64,000 nucleotides of DNA from SP197 sp965242595 (lineage in GTDB: Bacteria; Pseudomonadota; Alphaproteobacteria; SP197). Below the pieces are notes generated by a model. That model did not search any database and was not told where the DNA came from. It worked only from the letters and a program-made list of their open reading frames with translations. How positions within the stretch are numbered: the first letter of the stretch is position 1; each line of letters begins with the position of its first letter. Position numbers and translations under genes: made by a program. Location: contig OZ251464.1 of assembly GCA_965242595.1 (NCBI GenBank), positions 372,001 through 436,000 of the forward strand, written 5' to 3'. Below are positions 43,948 through 54,500 of the stretch, one piece after another.

Positions 43948-44030
43948 CGGCACGGGGGCGTGCTGGCCTCTTTCACTCTGCGGCACGAGGGCGTGCTGGC
44001 TTTTTCATGCCGCGGCACGAGGGCGTGCTG
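43948..44030. repeat. Three spaced copies of an 18-bp hairpin repeat
   Basis: CGGCACGRGGGCGTGCTG occurs at 43948-43965, 43981-43998 and 44013-44030, 32-33 bp apart; each copy contains the small inverted repeat GCACG/CGTGC. The inter-repeat DNA ends CTTTC or CTTTTTC. The third copy supplies the last codons, and the sequence next to it the stop, of the amidase gene. This could be a short minisatellite, a terminator-like array on the plus strand, or a REP-type element. Confidence 0.75.
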
Positions 44031-45456
44031 CTGTCAACGACGGGCGGTGGGCCGGGGTGCGATACCAGGGATCGGCCGCCTCCACGGCAGCGCCGATGCG
44101 GAACACGCTGGCGTCGTCATAGGCGCGCCCGACGATCTGGCAGCCGGTGGGCACGCCGTTGCGATCGCGCCCCGAAGGCAGCTGCAGCACCGGGCAGCGC
44201 GACAGGATGTTGAACGGATAGGTCATCACCCAGCCCAGCATGGGATCGACCTCGCCGCCGTCGATCTCCAGCCGCTGGCGTCCGGGGTCGAAATCGGCGG
44301 CGACGGCCGCCAGCGCGTTGGTGGGGCAGATCAGGGCTTCGTAACGCTCCAGCAAGGGCCCCAGCACGTCGTACATCTCGCCCGCCACGTCCAGGCTGTC
44401 CAGGAAATCGGCGGCCGTGGTGCGGGCGCCGAAATCGCCGAAGGAGACGGCATAGTTGGTCATCTCGTGGCGGTGGCGGCGCAGCACCGGGGCCATGATG
44501 TTGCCGAACAGATGGCCCAGATAGTTCATGGCGGCGGTGAGCACCCGCGGCGTCCAGCCCAGCTCGACCTCTTCCACCACCGCCCCGGCATCGCGCAGCC
44601 TGGCGGCGAAGGCCTCCGTGTTGCGGCGCACATCGTCGTCCAGGCGGCAATAGCCCAGGTCCAGGGAAAGGGCGATCTTCATGCCTTTCACCGGCGCGTA
44701 GTCCAGCGGCAGGCGCAGCTTCGGCTTCAGGCTGGCGATGTCGCGGGGGTGGGGGCCGGCCATGACATTTTGCAGCAGGGCGCAATCGGCGACCGAACGG
44801 GCCATGGGCCCGGAATGGCAGTAGAAATCCAGATTGAAGATGCGGCCCTGGGGGTTGCGGCCATAGGGCGGCTTGAAGCCGACCACGCCGGAACAGGCGG
44901 CCGGGATGCGGATCGAGCCGCCGATATCGGAACCGGTGGCGAGCGTAGTGGCCCCGGCCGCCAGCATGGCGCCCGACCCGCCCGACGACCCGCCCGGCGT
45001 GAAGTGGGTGTTCCAGGGGTTGCGCGTCACCCCCCACAGGCGGGAATGGCAGACCGCGGCACAGGAGAATTCCGGCGTGGTGGTGCGGGCGTGCATGATG
45101 GCCCCGGACCGGAAGCACCGCTCGACGATGTAGCTGGTCTCGTCCGCCCGCTCGTCCTTCAGCGCCAGGCAGCCGGAGGAGGCGGGCAGGCCGGCGATGG
45201 GCTCTTCGTCCTTCACCGCCAGGGGCAGGCCTTCCAGGGCGCGGGTGCGCGCGCCCTGGGCATATTTCGCCTCTGCCTTGCGGGCGGCGTCGCGGGCCCG
45301 ATCCCAGAAACGCTGGCTGATGGCGTTGATGGCGGGCGCGGTGGCCTCGGCGCGGGCGATGACCGCGTCCATCAACTCCAGCGGCGAAAGCTTCTTCGCC
45401 TTGAACAGCGCCAGCGCCTCCACGGCGCCCAGATAATGCACATCCTGCCCGGCCAT
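44005..45456 (-). CDS. Amidase signature family protein
   Basis: 483 residues. The Ser-cisSer-Lys triad is visible: Lys in LPLAVKDEEP, cis-Ser in TPGGSSGGSGA and Ser nucleophile in GSDIGGSIR. Substrate unknown (GatA-like, fatty acid amide or aryl amide). The ATG at 45456 has GAGGAGGAGG. Its last ten or so residues are encoded by the local repeat array, so the natural C-terminus may have been altered. Confidence 0.92.
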   Translation of the reverse strand: MAGQDVHYLGAVEALALFKAKKLSPLELMDAVIARAEATAPAINAISQRFWDRARDAARKAEAKYAQGARTRALEGLPLAVKDEEPIAGLPASSGCLALKDERADETSYIVERCFRSGAIMHARTTTPEFSCAAVCHSRLWGVTRNPWNTHFTPGGSSGGSGAMLAAGATTLATGSDIGGSIRIPAACSGVVGFKPPYGRNPQGRIFNLDFYCHSGPMARSVADCALLQNVMAGPHPRDIASLKPKLRLPLDYAPVKGMKIALSLDLGYCRLDDDVRRNTEAFAARLRDAGAVVEEVELGWTPRVLTAAMNYLGHLFGNIMAPVLRRHRHEMTNYAVSFGDFGARTTAADFLDSLDVAGEMYDVLGPLLERYEALICPTNALAAVAADFDPGRQRLEIDGGEVDPMLGWVMTYPFNILSRCPVLQLPSGRDRNGVPTGCQIVGRAYDDASVFRIGAAVEAADPWYRTPAHRPSLTAARPRAAA

Positions 45457-45516
45457 GGCCTCCTCCTCGTTCAGCGCTGGCGATGGTAGAGGCTGGCGGG
45501 CGCCAGGCAAGGGGGG

Positions 45517-47853
45517 TCAGCCGGAGAGGCAGAGCCTGGCGGCGGCATCGACGATGGCGGCGGCGTCGATGCCGCAGACGCGGTGAATGTCGGCGATATC
45601 GGCGCTTTGGCCGAAGCTTTCCACCCCCAAGGGCTGGATGCGATGGCCGGCGACGGCGGCGAGCCAGGAAAGGGCGGCGGGGTGGCCGTCCAGCACCGTC
45701 ACCAGGGCAGCATCCGGCGCCAGGGCGGCCAGCAGACGCTCGGCATGGCAGGGCGCGGCATCGGCGCGGCGCCGCGCCCGCTGCCAGCCGGCCATCAGGC
45801 GGTCGGCGGAGGTGACCGCCAGCAGACCGGCGCCGGGCACATCTTCGGCCAGGGCGGCATGGGCCTGGCGCGCCTCTGGCAGCATGGCCCCGGCCGCCAC
45901 GATGGCCAGCGGCGCGCCCGCGGCCGGCGCCTCCAGCCAATAGCCGCCGGCCAGCACCTGCGCCTCCAGCGCCGGCGGCATGGGGCGTTCGATCTGGTCC
46001 ACCGGGCGGGTGGAAAGGCGCAGATAGACGGCGCCGCCATCCTCGGCCTGCATGTGGCGAAAGCCCCAGGCCATGATCGCCGCCAGCTCGTCGCCATAGG
46101 CCGGCTCGAAGGCGGCGAGCCCCGGCTGGCCCAGGCCGATCAGCGGCGTGGCGATCGATTGATGGGCGCTGCCCTCCGGGGCCAGCGTCACCCCCGAAGG
46201 CGTTCCCGCCAGCATGAAGCGGCTGTCCTGATAACAGGCATAGTTCAGCGCATCCAGGCCGCGGGCGATGAAGGGATCGTAAAGCGTGCCCACCGGCAGC
46301 AGGCGCGCCCCGAACAGGCTGTGGGCCAGCCCCAGGGCCGAAAGCAGCAGGAACAGGTTGTTCTCGGCGATGCCCAGCTCGATATGGCGCCCGCCGCGCC
46401 CCACCTCCCAGGATTGGGCCGAGATCACCTTTTCCGCCTTGAAGATATCGGCATGGCGGCGGCGGTCGAACAGGCCGCAGCGGTTGATCCACGGCCCCAG
46501 GCCGGTGGAGACCGCCACATCGGGCGAAACGGTGACGATATGCCGGGCCAGCGCCCCGTCGTCCCGTGCGATCTCGTGCAGGATGGCGCCGAAGGCCTGC
46601 TGGGTGGAAAGACGCCGGGCGGGCCGGAAGGGCAGCGCATCCGGCACCGCCACGGCGGGCGCGGCATGGCGGCGGCCCCGGTGGCGGGCGAAGGGCACCT
46701 GGGCCAGGAAGGCTTCCAGCGCGCCGCGCTGCTCTTCCAGGCCGGCGAAGGGCTCCCACTCCTCGCCTGCGGCGATGCCGGCGGCCTGGCGAAAGCTCGC
46801 CATCTGGTCGTCGTTCATCAGGCCGGAATGGTTGTCCTTGTGGCCGGCGAAGGGCAGGCCATGGCCCTTGATGGTGTAGCAGATGAAGCAGCGCGGCCCC
46901 TCGTCGCCGCTGGCGGCGTCGAAGGCCGCAACCAGGCTTTCCAGATCGTGGCCCGCCAAGTTGGTCATCAGCCGGCCCAGGGCGGCGTCGTCGCGGGCGT
47001 CGATCAGGCGGCGGGTGGCGCTGCGGCGGGGGAAATCGCAGGCCAGGCGCTGGCGCCAGGCGGCGCCGCCCTTGAAGCACAGCGCCGAATAAAGGTCGTT
47101 GGGGCAGGCGTCGATCCAGTCGCGCAGGGCCTTGCCGCCGGGCTCGGTGAAGGCGGCCTGCAGCAAGGTGCCGTATTTCAGCGTTACCACCTGCCAGCCG
47201 ACAGCGGCGAAAAAGCCCTGGATGCGCTTGAACAGGCGGTCGGAGACGACGCTGTCCAGGCTCTGGCGGTTGTAGTCCACCACCCACCAGACATGGCCGA
47301 TATGGTGCTTCCAGCTTTCCAGCAGCGCCTCCCAGACATTGCCCTCGTCGTGTTCGGCATCGCCCACCAGCGCCACCATGCGCCCGGGCGGCACGCCTGG
47401 CGGCAGCATCTCCCTGGCATGCAGATAATCCTGCACCAGCGCCGCAAAGGCGGCAGTGGCGGCGCCCAGGCCCACCGAGCCGGTGGAGAAATCGACATCG
47501 TCGGCATCCTTGCTGCGCGAGGGATAGGCCTGGGCCCCGCCCAGGGCGCGGAAGCGTTGCAGCTGGCGCACATCCTGGCGGCCCAGCAGATACTGGATGG
47601 CGTGGAAGACCGGGCTGGCATGGGGCTTGACGGCCACCCGGTCCTGCGGGCGCAGGGTGTGGAAATAAAGCGCCGTCATGATCTGCACCAGCGAGGCGCA
47701 GGAGGCCTGATGGCCGCCCACCTTCAGCCCGTCGCGGTTGGGGCGGATGCGGTTGGCGTGATGGATGGTCCAGCTTGCCAGCCACAGCACCTTCTTCTGC
47801 AGGGCGTCGAGGCAGGCGAGCTGCCGCCGGTCGAGGGCGGGCGTGGCGGCCAT
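45517..47853 (-). CDS. Transketolase / homodimeric pyruvate-dehydrogenase-E1-like ThDP enzyme
   Basis: 778 residues. The ThDP-binding motif runs from GDAEHDEG to VVDYN, preceded by VGGHQASCASL and followed by the pyrimidine domain with HIELGIAENNLFLLL. The sequence from DFSTGSVGLG onward and YTIKGHGLPFAGHKDNH resembles AceE-type E1 more than classic transketolase. AceE is about 890 residues and TktA about 660, so this is an intermediate form. No E2/E3 genes are adjacent. It is 60 bp upstream of the amidase gene on the same strand. Confidence 0.85.
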   Translation of the reverse strand: MAATPALDRRQLACLDALQKKVLWLASWTIHHANRIRPNRDGLKVGGHQASCASLVQIMTALYFHTLRPQDRVAVKPHASPVFHAIQYLLGRQDVRQLQRFRALGGAQAYPSRSKDADDVDFSTGSVGLGAATAAFAALVQDYLHAREMLPPGVPPGRMVALVGDAEHDEGNVWEALLESWKHHIGHVWWVVDYNRQSLDSVVSDRLFKRIQGFFAAVGWQVVTLKYGTLLQAAFTEPGGKALRDWIDACPNDLYSALCFKGGAAWRQRLACDFPRRSATRRLIDARDDAALGRLMTNLAGHDLESLVAAFDAASGDEGPRCFICYTIKGHGLPFAGHKDNHSGLMNDDQMASFRQAAGIAAGEEWEPFAGLEEQRGALEAFLAQVPFARHRGRRHAAPAVAVPDALPFRPARRLSTQQAFGAILHEIARDDGALARHIVTVSPDVAVSTGLGPWINRCGLFDRRRHADIFKAEKVISAQSWEVGRGGRHIELGIAENNLFLLLSALGLAHSLFGARLLPVGTLYDPFIARGLDALNYACYQDSRFMLAGTPSGVTLAPEGSAHQSIATPLIGLGQPGLAAFEPAYGDELAAIMAWGFRHMQAEDGGAVYLRLSTRPVDQIERPMPPALEAQVLAGGYWLEAPAAGAPLAIVAAGAMLPEARQAHAALAEDVPGAGLLAVTSADRLMAGWQRARRRADAAPCHAERLLAALAPDAALVTVLDGHPAALSWLAAVAGHRIQPLGVESFGQSADIADIHRVCGIDAAAIVDAAARLCLSG

Positions 47854-47972
47854 GGCGGAGGCTCCCGGCAGACATGGCCATGATAGCGCCCGGGCGGGTG
47901 GCGTCCACGGGCGGCGCCGCTGGCACGGCGCCGGGCCGCGCGCTAGGCTCCGCCGCCGAGGGAGGATGGGCC

Positions 47973-49361
47973 ATGCGGGTTGTCCAGCAGGCTGTCATCG
48001 TGCCGGTGACGCGCGCGGGGCTGGATGCCTGGCTGGCGCGGGCGCCGGCCCCCCAGGCGCGCTGGGTGCGCCAGCATGGCTTCCAGGCCGCGCCCGGGGG
48101 CCATATCGTCGTGCCCGGGATGGGTGGCGATCAGGGCATCGGTGTCGTGCTGGTGGCCACCTCCAGCTTCGATCTCTTCACCCTGGGCGATCTGCCCGCT
48201 GCGCTTCCCGCCAGCATCGTCTACAGCCTGGAAGGGCGCTTCGACCGCGAAAGGGCGACGGCGCTGTCCCTGGGCTGGGCGCTGGGGAGCTATCGCTTCG
48301 AGCGCTACCGCGAGGCCCGCCCGCGCCCCCATCTGGTGTGGCCGGACGGCACCGACATCGCGCGGGTGGGGGCCATCGCCGAAAGCGTCCGGCTGGGGCG
48401 CGACCTCATCAACACCCCGGCCGAGGACATGGGGCCGGGCGAGCTGGCGGCGGCCGTGGAGGCGCTGGGGCGCGACCATGACGCCCGTGTTCGCGTCGTC
48501 GCCGGCGACGAGCTGCTGGCGGCGGGCTATCCCGCCATCCACGCCGTGGGACGGGCCAGCAGCCGCGCGCCGCGCCTGATCGACCTCGCCTGGGGCGATC
48601 CGGAGGCGCCCCAGGTGGCGCTGGTGGGCAAGGGCGTGTGCTTCGATTCCGGCGGGCTGGACCTGAAACCCGCCGCCGCCATGCAGCCGATGAAAAAGGA
48701 CATGGCCGGTGCGGCCAGCGCCATCGCCCTTGCCGCCATGGTCATGCGCCTTGGCCTGCCCGTGCGCCTGCGGCTGCTGGTGCCGGCGGTGGACAATGCG
48801 GTGGCCGGCAACGCCTATCGCCCCCTGGATGTGATCCCCACCCGCCAGGGCACCGCCATCGAGATCGGCAACACCGATGCCGAAGGCCGGGTGATCCTGG
48901 CCGACGCCCTGGCCGAGGCGTCGTCGGACCGGCCCGACCTGCTGCTGGACCTGGCGACGCTGACCGGGGCGGCGCGGGCGGCGCTGGGGCCGGAACTGCC
49001 TGCGCTGTTCAGCAACGACGACGCCCTGGCGAGCGAGATCGAGGCGGCCGGACGGCAGGTGGAAGACGAGCTCTGGCGCCTGCCGCTGTGGCCGGGCTAT
49101 CGCCGCCTGCTGGAAAGCGACATCGCCCCGCTTTCCACCACCGGGCGCGAAGGCACGGCCGGGGCCATCCTGGCGGCCCTGTTCCTGGAGCGCTTCGTCG
49201 GCGCCGGCATCGCCTGGGCCCATATCGACCTGATGGGCTGGAACACCCGTGCCCGCCCCGGCCGGCCCAAGGGCGGCGAGGTCATGGCGGCGCGCTGCCT
49301 CCTCGCCATGCTCGAACGGCGCTATGGCGGGGCGCGGGCGGGAAGGGGGCGGGCAGAATGA
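47973..49361 (+). CDS. Leucyl aminopeptidase family (M17) metallopeptidase
   Basis: 462 residues. The two-zinc site is clear: GKGVCFDSGGLDLKP, KKDMAGAA, and NTDAEGRVILADAL. The catalytic arginine lies in the last motif. It is a cytosolic aminopeptidase for peptide turnover. The ATG at 47973 has GGAGGATG upstream. The stop overlaps the SDR start (AATGA). Confidence 0.94.
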   Translation: MRVVQQAVIVPVTRAGLDAWLARAPAPQARWVRQHGFQAAPGGHIVVPGMGGDQGIGVVLVATSSFDLFTLGDLPAALPASIVYSLEGRFDRERATALSLGWALGSYRFERYREARPRPHLVWPDGTDIARVGAIAESVRLGRDLINTPAEDMGPGELAAAVEALGRDHDARVRVVAGDELLAAGYPAIHAVGRASSRAPRLIDLAWGDPEAPQVALVGKGVCFDSGGLDLKPAAAMQPMKKDMAGAASAIALAAMVMRLGLPVRLRLLVPAVDNAVAGNAYRPLDVIPTRQGTAIEIGNTDAEGRVILADALAEASSDRPDLLLDLATLTGAARAALGPELPALFSNDDALASEIEAAGRQVEDELWRLPLWPGYRRLLESDIAPLSTTGREGTAGAILAALFLERFVGAGIAWAHIDLMGWNTRARPGRPKGGEVMAARCLLAMLERRYGGARAGRGRAE

Positions 49362-50116
49362 TCGACCTTGCCGGCAAGACGATCCTGGTGACCGGTGGCT
49401 CGCGCGGCATCGGCGCCGCCAGCGCCAGGGCCATCGCCTGCGCCGGCGGCCATGTGGCGATCCACTACGCCAGGCGCCGCGATGCGGCCCTGACGCTGGC
49501 GGCGGCGCTGCCGGCGGGGCGCGCCCACCTCATCGCCGGCGATCTCGCCTCGGCGGACGAGACCGAGGCGGTGTGGGAACAGGCGCTGGCCTGGCGGGGC
49601 GCCATCGACGTGCTGGTGAACAACGCCGGCATCTACGAGCCGGCCGATCCCGCCGGCGATCTGGACACCTTCCTGGCCTCCTGGCAGCGGACGCTGCGGG
49701 TCAATCTGGTGGCCGCCGCCCAGCTTTGCCGCCGCGCTGTGGCCCATTTCCGCGGGCGTGGCGGCGGCATCGTCGTCAATGTGGCAAGCCGGGCCGCCTT
49801 TCGCGGCGACGATTACGACCGCATGAATTACGCCGCCTCGAAGGCCGCCCTGGTGGCGCTCACCCGTTCCGTCGCCCGCCAATGCGCCGGCGATGGTGTG
49901 CTGGCCTATGCGGTGGCGCCGGGCTATGTGGCCACCGACATGGTGGCCCGCATCCGCGCCCGCGAAGGGCTGGCGGCCATGGCCAGCGACATTCCGCTGG
50001 GCGCCATCGCCCCGCCCGAAGACGTAGCCCACAGCATCGCCTTTCTGGCCAGCGGCCTGGCCCGCCACGCCACCGGCACCACCATCGACATCAACGGCGC
50101 CTCCTATGTGAGATAG
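49358..50116 (+). CDS. Short-chain dehydrogenase/reductase
   Basis: 252 residues. Cofactor motif VTGGSRGIGAASA, NNAG, and catalytic Ser/Tyr/Lys (NVASRAAF, NYAASK). It resembles 3-oxoacyl-ACP reductase-like SDRs, but the substrate is unknown. It overlaps the aminopeptidase stop and shares its transcript. Confidence 0.92.
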   Translation: MIDLAGKTILVTGGSRGIGAASARAIACAGGHVAIHYARRRDAALTLAAALPAGRAHLIAGDLASADETEAVWEQALAWRGAIDVLVNNAGIYEPADPAGDLDTFLASWQRTLRVNLVAAAQLCRRAVAHFRGRGGGIVVNVASRAAFRGDDYDRMNYAASKAALVALTRSVARQCAGDGVLAYAVAPGYVATDMVARIRAREGLAAMASDIPLGAIAPPEDVAHSIAFLASGLARHATGTTIDINGASYVR

Positions 50117-50182
50117 CTGGGGCCGCCTTGCCGCCCCGTCGCCGCCTCGCCTATGGTCGCGCGGCAATGGCGGGGGCAGGCC

Positions 50183-51247
50183 GTGAAACCGATCCGCGAC
50201 TGGTTCCAGCGCACCTTCTCCGATCCGCAGGTGCTGATCCTTACCTGCGTGCTGCTGCTGGCGCTGGCGGCCATCGTCTTCGTCGCCGGCATGGTGGCGC
50301 CGGTGATCGCGGCGGTGGTGATAGCCTTCCTGCTCGATGGGCCGGTGCGCTGGCTGGAAAGGCGCGGCGTGGGGCATCTGGTCGCCGTCAGCGCGGTTTT
50401 CATCGGCTTCATCGCCTGGATGCTGCTGATGCTGCTGGGCCTGGCGCCGGTGCTGTTTCGCCAGCTGGGCCAGTTCGCCGCCCAGCTTCCCGAGATGACG
50501 CAAACCCTGCAACGCCATCTGCTGGCGTTACCGGAACGCTTCCCCGGCCTGCTCAGCGAGGCGCAGGTCAACGATTTCATGGCCGAGCTCGGCACCGGCG
50601 TGCTCGACATCGCCTCGGCCCTGCCCTCCTTCGCCGGCGCCTCCATCGTGGGGCTGCTCACCGCCATCGTCTATCTCATCCTGGTGCTGCTGCTGGTCTT
50701 CTTCATGATCAAGGACAAGGAGAAGATCGTCGCCTGGCTGGCTGGCTTCCTGCCCCGCGAGCGCCAGCTCACCTCCGCCGTGTGGAGCGAGGCCAACGCC
50801 CAGGTCTATAATTATGTCCGGGGCAAGTTCTGGGAGATCCTGATCGTCGGCGCCGTCACCTATGCCGTGTTCGCGGCTCTGGGGGTGAATTTCGCCATCC
50901 TGCTCGCCGTCATCACCGGGCTTTCGGTGCTGATCCCCTATGTCGGGGCGGCGGCCGTCACCCTTCCGGTGGCCCTGGTGGGCTTCGTGCAATGGGGCAT
51001 CGGCTGGGATTTCGGCTATGTCATGATCGCCTATGGCGTCATCCAGGCCCTGGACGGCAATGTGCTGGCGCCGCTTTTGTTCAGCGAGGTGGTGAATCTG
51101 CACCCCATCGCCATCATCGTCGCCATCCTGGTGTTCGGCGGGCTGTGGGGGCTGTGGGGGGTGTTCTTCGCCATCCCGCTCGCCACCCTGGTGCAGGCGG
51201 TGCTGCGCGCCTGGCCGCGCTCGTCGGCATGGCGGCGGCCGATCTGA
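50183..51247 (+). CDS. AI-2E family membrane transporter
   Basis: 354 residues from GTG 50183 (longer start at 50153 possible). Seven or eight hydrophobic segments, with the conserved end IPYVGAAAVTLPVAL, IQALDGNVLAPLLF and NLHPIAIIVAILVFGGLWG. Family members export varied small solutes; the AI-2 role applies to few. No clear operon partner. Confidence 0.92.
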   Translation: MKPIRDWFQRTFSDPQVLILTCVLLLALAAIVFVAGMVAPVIAAVVIAFLLDGPVRWLERRGVGHLVAVSAVFIGFIAWMLLMLLGLAPVLFRQLGQFAAQLPEMTQTLQRHLLALPERFPGLLSEAQVNDFMAELGTGVLDIASALPSFAGASIVGLLTAIVYLILVLLLVFFMIKDKEKIVAWLAGFLPRERQLTSAVWSEANAQVYNYVRGKFWEILIVGAVTYAVFAALGVNFAILLAVITGLSVLIPYVGAAAVTLPVALVGFVQWGIGWDFGYVMIAYGVIQALDGNVLAPLLFSEVVNLHPIAIIVAILVFGGLWGLWGVFFAIPLATLVQAVLRAWPRSSAWRRPI

Positions 51248-51319
51248 GCCTTCACCCAGGATTCTTGCCGGCGGCCGGCCCGTCGGCCTATCGTCCGCCC
51301 CCCTTCGCCAGGAGCCGCC

Positions 51320-51526
51320 ATGGCCATCGACCCGCCCGAGATCGTCCGCTGCGACAGCCCCAAGGTCTTTTGCGATGGCGGCGGCGTGCTGGGCCATCCC
51401 CGCGTCTATTACGACCTCGCCCGCGAAGGCTGGGCCGAATGCGGCTATTGCGACCGCCGCTTCGTGTGGACCGGCTTCAAGGGTGCCGGGAAGGACGCCG
51501 CCGCAGACGCCTCGCCACCGCCCTGA
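51320..51526 (+). CDS. Zinc-finger domain protein, NDUFS6-like (zf-CHCC)
   Basis: 68 residues. The zinc ligands form the CHCC pattern: C in VFCDGGG, H in LGHPRVY, and C..C in ECGYCDRRFVW. Proteins of this type relate to the small NDUFS6 accessory subunit of respiratory complex I, typical of alphaproteobacteria. It lies 50 bp upstream of polA. Confidence 0.92.
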   Translation: MAIDPPEIVRCDSPKVFCDGGGVLGHPRVYYDLAREGWAECGYCDRRFVWTGFKGAGKDAAADASPPP

Positions 51527-51576
51527 ACCGGGCGAAGACGCTGCCGCCGGCAGGCGAATCGGCCTAAGCTGGCGCC

Positions 51577-54500
51577 ATGGCCGCCCCGAACCAGCCCGCG
51601 CCCAGCCCCGGCCCGCCCCATCGGGTGTGTCTGATCGACGGTTCCGGCTTCATCTTCCGCGCCTTCCACGCCCTGCCGCCGCTTTCGCGTTCCGATGGCA
51701 CGCCGATCAACGCGGTGATGGGCTTTTGCAACATGCTGATGAAGCTGATCGACGGCACGCCCTCCGACAGCATCGCCTGCGTGTTCGATTACAGCGGGCG
51801 CAGCTTCCGCAACGACATCTACCCGGCCTACAAGGCGCACCGCCCGCCGCCGCCCGAAGAGCTGGTGCCCCAATTCCCGCTGATCCGCGAGGCGGCGCGC
51901 GCCTTCGCCCTGCCGACGCTGGAGCTGGAGGGCTTCGAGGCCGACGACATCGTCGCCACGCTGGCCCGCATCGCCCGCGAGGCCGGGGCCGAAGTCACCG
52001 TCGTTTCCTCCGACAAAGACCTGATGCAGCTGGTGGGCGCCGGTGTCGCCATGCGCGACGGGCTGAAGGACCGGGACATCCGCGAGGCCGAGGTGGTCGA
52101 GAAATTCGGCGTCACCCCGGACAAGGTGGTGGATGTGCAGGCCCTGGCGGGCGACGCGGTGGACAATGTGCCGGGCGCCCCCGGCATCGGCGTCAAGACG
52201 GCGGCCGCGCTGATCGTCGAACATGGCGATCTGGAAGCGGTGCTGCAGGCGGCGGCCGGGAAGGTGGGCCCGGTGCTGGCCGCGGCGCGCCAGATCGTGG
52301 CGACGGCCGAGGCGGCCGTGGCAAAGGCGCTGGCCGGGGCAGGCGCTGCGCCGGACGATGTGCCCCGGGCCCCCGCCATCGCCGCCAGTACGGATGCCCG
52401 GCTGATCGCCGAACATGGCGGCCTGGCGGCGTTCCTGAAGGCGGTGGAAGCCTATCGCCGCGCCTGCCGGGCGTTCCTGAAGCGATCCGGCCTGAAAGGG
52501 GAAGGGATCGATGGCGCCCGCCTCGCCCTGGCCCGGCCCGCGCTGTGGCAAAGCCTGTTCCTGCATGCCGACGACGCCAGGCTTTCGAAGCGGCTGGTCA
52601 CGCTGGACGCCCATGTGCCCCTGAAGGACGGCCTGGAGACGCTGCGCCGCCACCCCCCCGATGCCGACCGGCTGCTGGGTTTCCTGCGCGCCCAGGAATT
52701 CCGCACCCTCACCGCCCGCGCCGAGGCCTGGCTCGCCCGCCTGACGGACGGCGAGGCCGCGCCCGCCTCCGCCTCCGCCCCCGCGCCCGCCGGCTATCAG
52801 CTGGTGCAGGATGCGGCGGCGCTGCGGGGCTGGATCGAGAGGGCGGCGGGCCAGGGCTTTGTCGCCATCGACACCGAAACCACCGGCCTGGACGCCATGG
52901 CGGCCGATCTGGTGGGCATCTCGCTTGCCACCGCGCCCGGCCGGGCCTGCTATATCCCGCTGGGCCACCGCAGCAGCGACGGCCTGGGGCTGGAGAAGGC
53001 CGCCCAACCCCGCCAGATTCCCCTGGCCCGGGCCCGTGCCATGCTGGCGCCGCTGCTGGCCGACGCGGCGGTGCTGAAGATCGGCCACAACGTGAAGTTC
53101 GACAGCGTCGTCCTGGCCCGGGCCGGCATGGCCATGGCGCCGGTGGACGACACCATGCTGCTCTCCCACTGCCTGGAAGGCGGGCGCCACGATCAGAAGA
53201 TGGATACGCTGGCCCGCCTGTTCCTGGGCCGGCGCACCATCCCCTACAAGGAGGTTGCCGGCAGCGGGCGGGCCCAGGTCAGCTTCGATCTGGTGCCGCT
53301 GGAACGCGCCCGCGACTATGCCGCCGAGGACGCCGACGTCACCTTGCAGCTGTGGCAGCTGCTGAAGCCGAGGCTGGCCCCGGAACGAGCCAGCCGCATC
53401 TACCAGACCGTCGAGCGGCCCCTGATCCCGGTGATCGTCGCCATGGAACGGGCCGGCATCGAGGTGGACCGTGCCGTTCTGGAGCGGCTTTCCAGCGAGT
53501 TCGGACGGCGCATCCAGGCCCTGGAGACCGAGATCCACGCCCTGGCCGGCCATCCCTTCACCATCGGCTCGCCCAAACAGCTAAGCGAGGTGCTGTTCGA
53601 CGAGCTGGGCCTGGCGCCGGGGGGCAGAAAGGGCAAATCCGGCGCCTATGGCACCGGCGCCGATGTGCTGGAGGCCCTGGCGGCGGAAGGCCACGCCCTG
53701 CCTGCCCGCGTGCTCGACTGGCGCCGCCTTTCCAAGCTGAAAAGCACCTACAGCGACGCGCTGGTGGAACGAATCGCCCCCGCCAGCGGCCGCGTCCACA
53801 CCTCCTTTTCCATGGCGGCCGCTTCCACCGGGCGGCTCGCCTCCACCGATCCCAACCTCCAGAACATCCCGGTGCGCACCGAGGAGGGCCGTCGCATCCG
53901 CGCCGCCTTCGTCGCCGGGCGGGGCAAGCTGCTGCTCTCGGCCGATTATTCCCAGATCGAGCTGCGGCTTCTGGCCCATGTCGCCGCCATCGACAGCCTG
54001 AAGCAGGCCTTCCACCGCGGCCTCGACATCCACGCCATGACGGCCGCCCAGGTCTTCGGTGTGCCGCTGGAAGGCATGGACCCGCTGGTGCGGCGCAATG
54101 CCAAGGCGATCAATTTCGGCATCGTCTATGGCATCAGCGCCTTCGGGCTGGCCCGCCAGCTGAGCATCCCCCGCGACCGGGCCCGGGCCCATATCGAGGC
54201 CTATTTCCACCGCTATCCCGGCATCCGCGCCTATATGGAGCGCACCAAGGCCGAGGCGCGGGAGAAGGGCTATGTCACCACCCTGTTCGGGCGCAAATGC
54301 CACCTGCCCGGCATCGCCGACCGCAACCCCTCCACCCGCGCCTTCTACGAGCGGGCCGCCATCAACGCGCCGTTGCAGGGCGCTGCCGCCGATATCGTCA
54401 AGCGGGCCATGATCCGCGTGCCGCCGGCCCTGGCGGCGGCGGGCCTTGCCGCCCGCATGCTGCTGCAGGTCCACGACGAGCTGCTGTTCGAGGTGGAAGA

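Noticed and set aside
43948..44030. Possible CRISPR array
   Set aside because: Only three self-complementary 18-bp copies with 14-15-bp, similar spacers, and no cas genes.
44117..47998. A 1293-codon minus-strand frame across the amidase and ThDP enzyme
   Set aside because: Frame-shifted shadow of two well-recognised genes on the same strand; composition is Arg/Gly/Ala-rich without domains.
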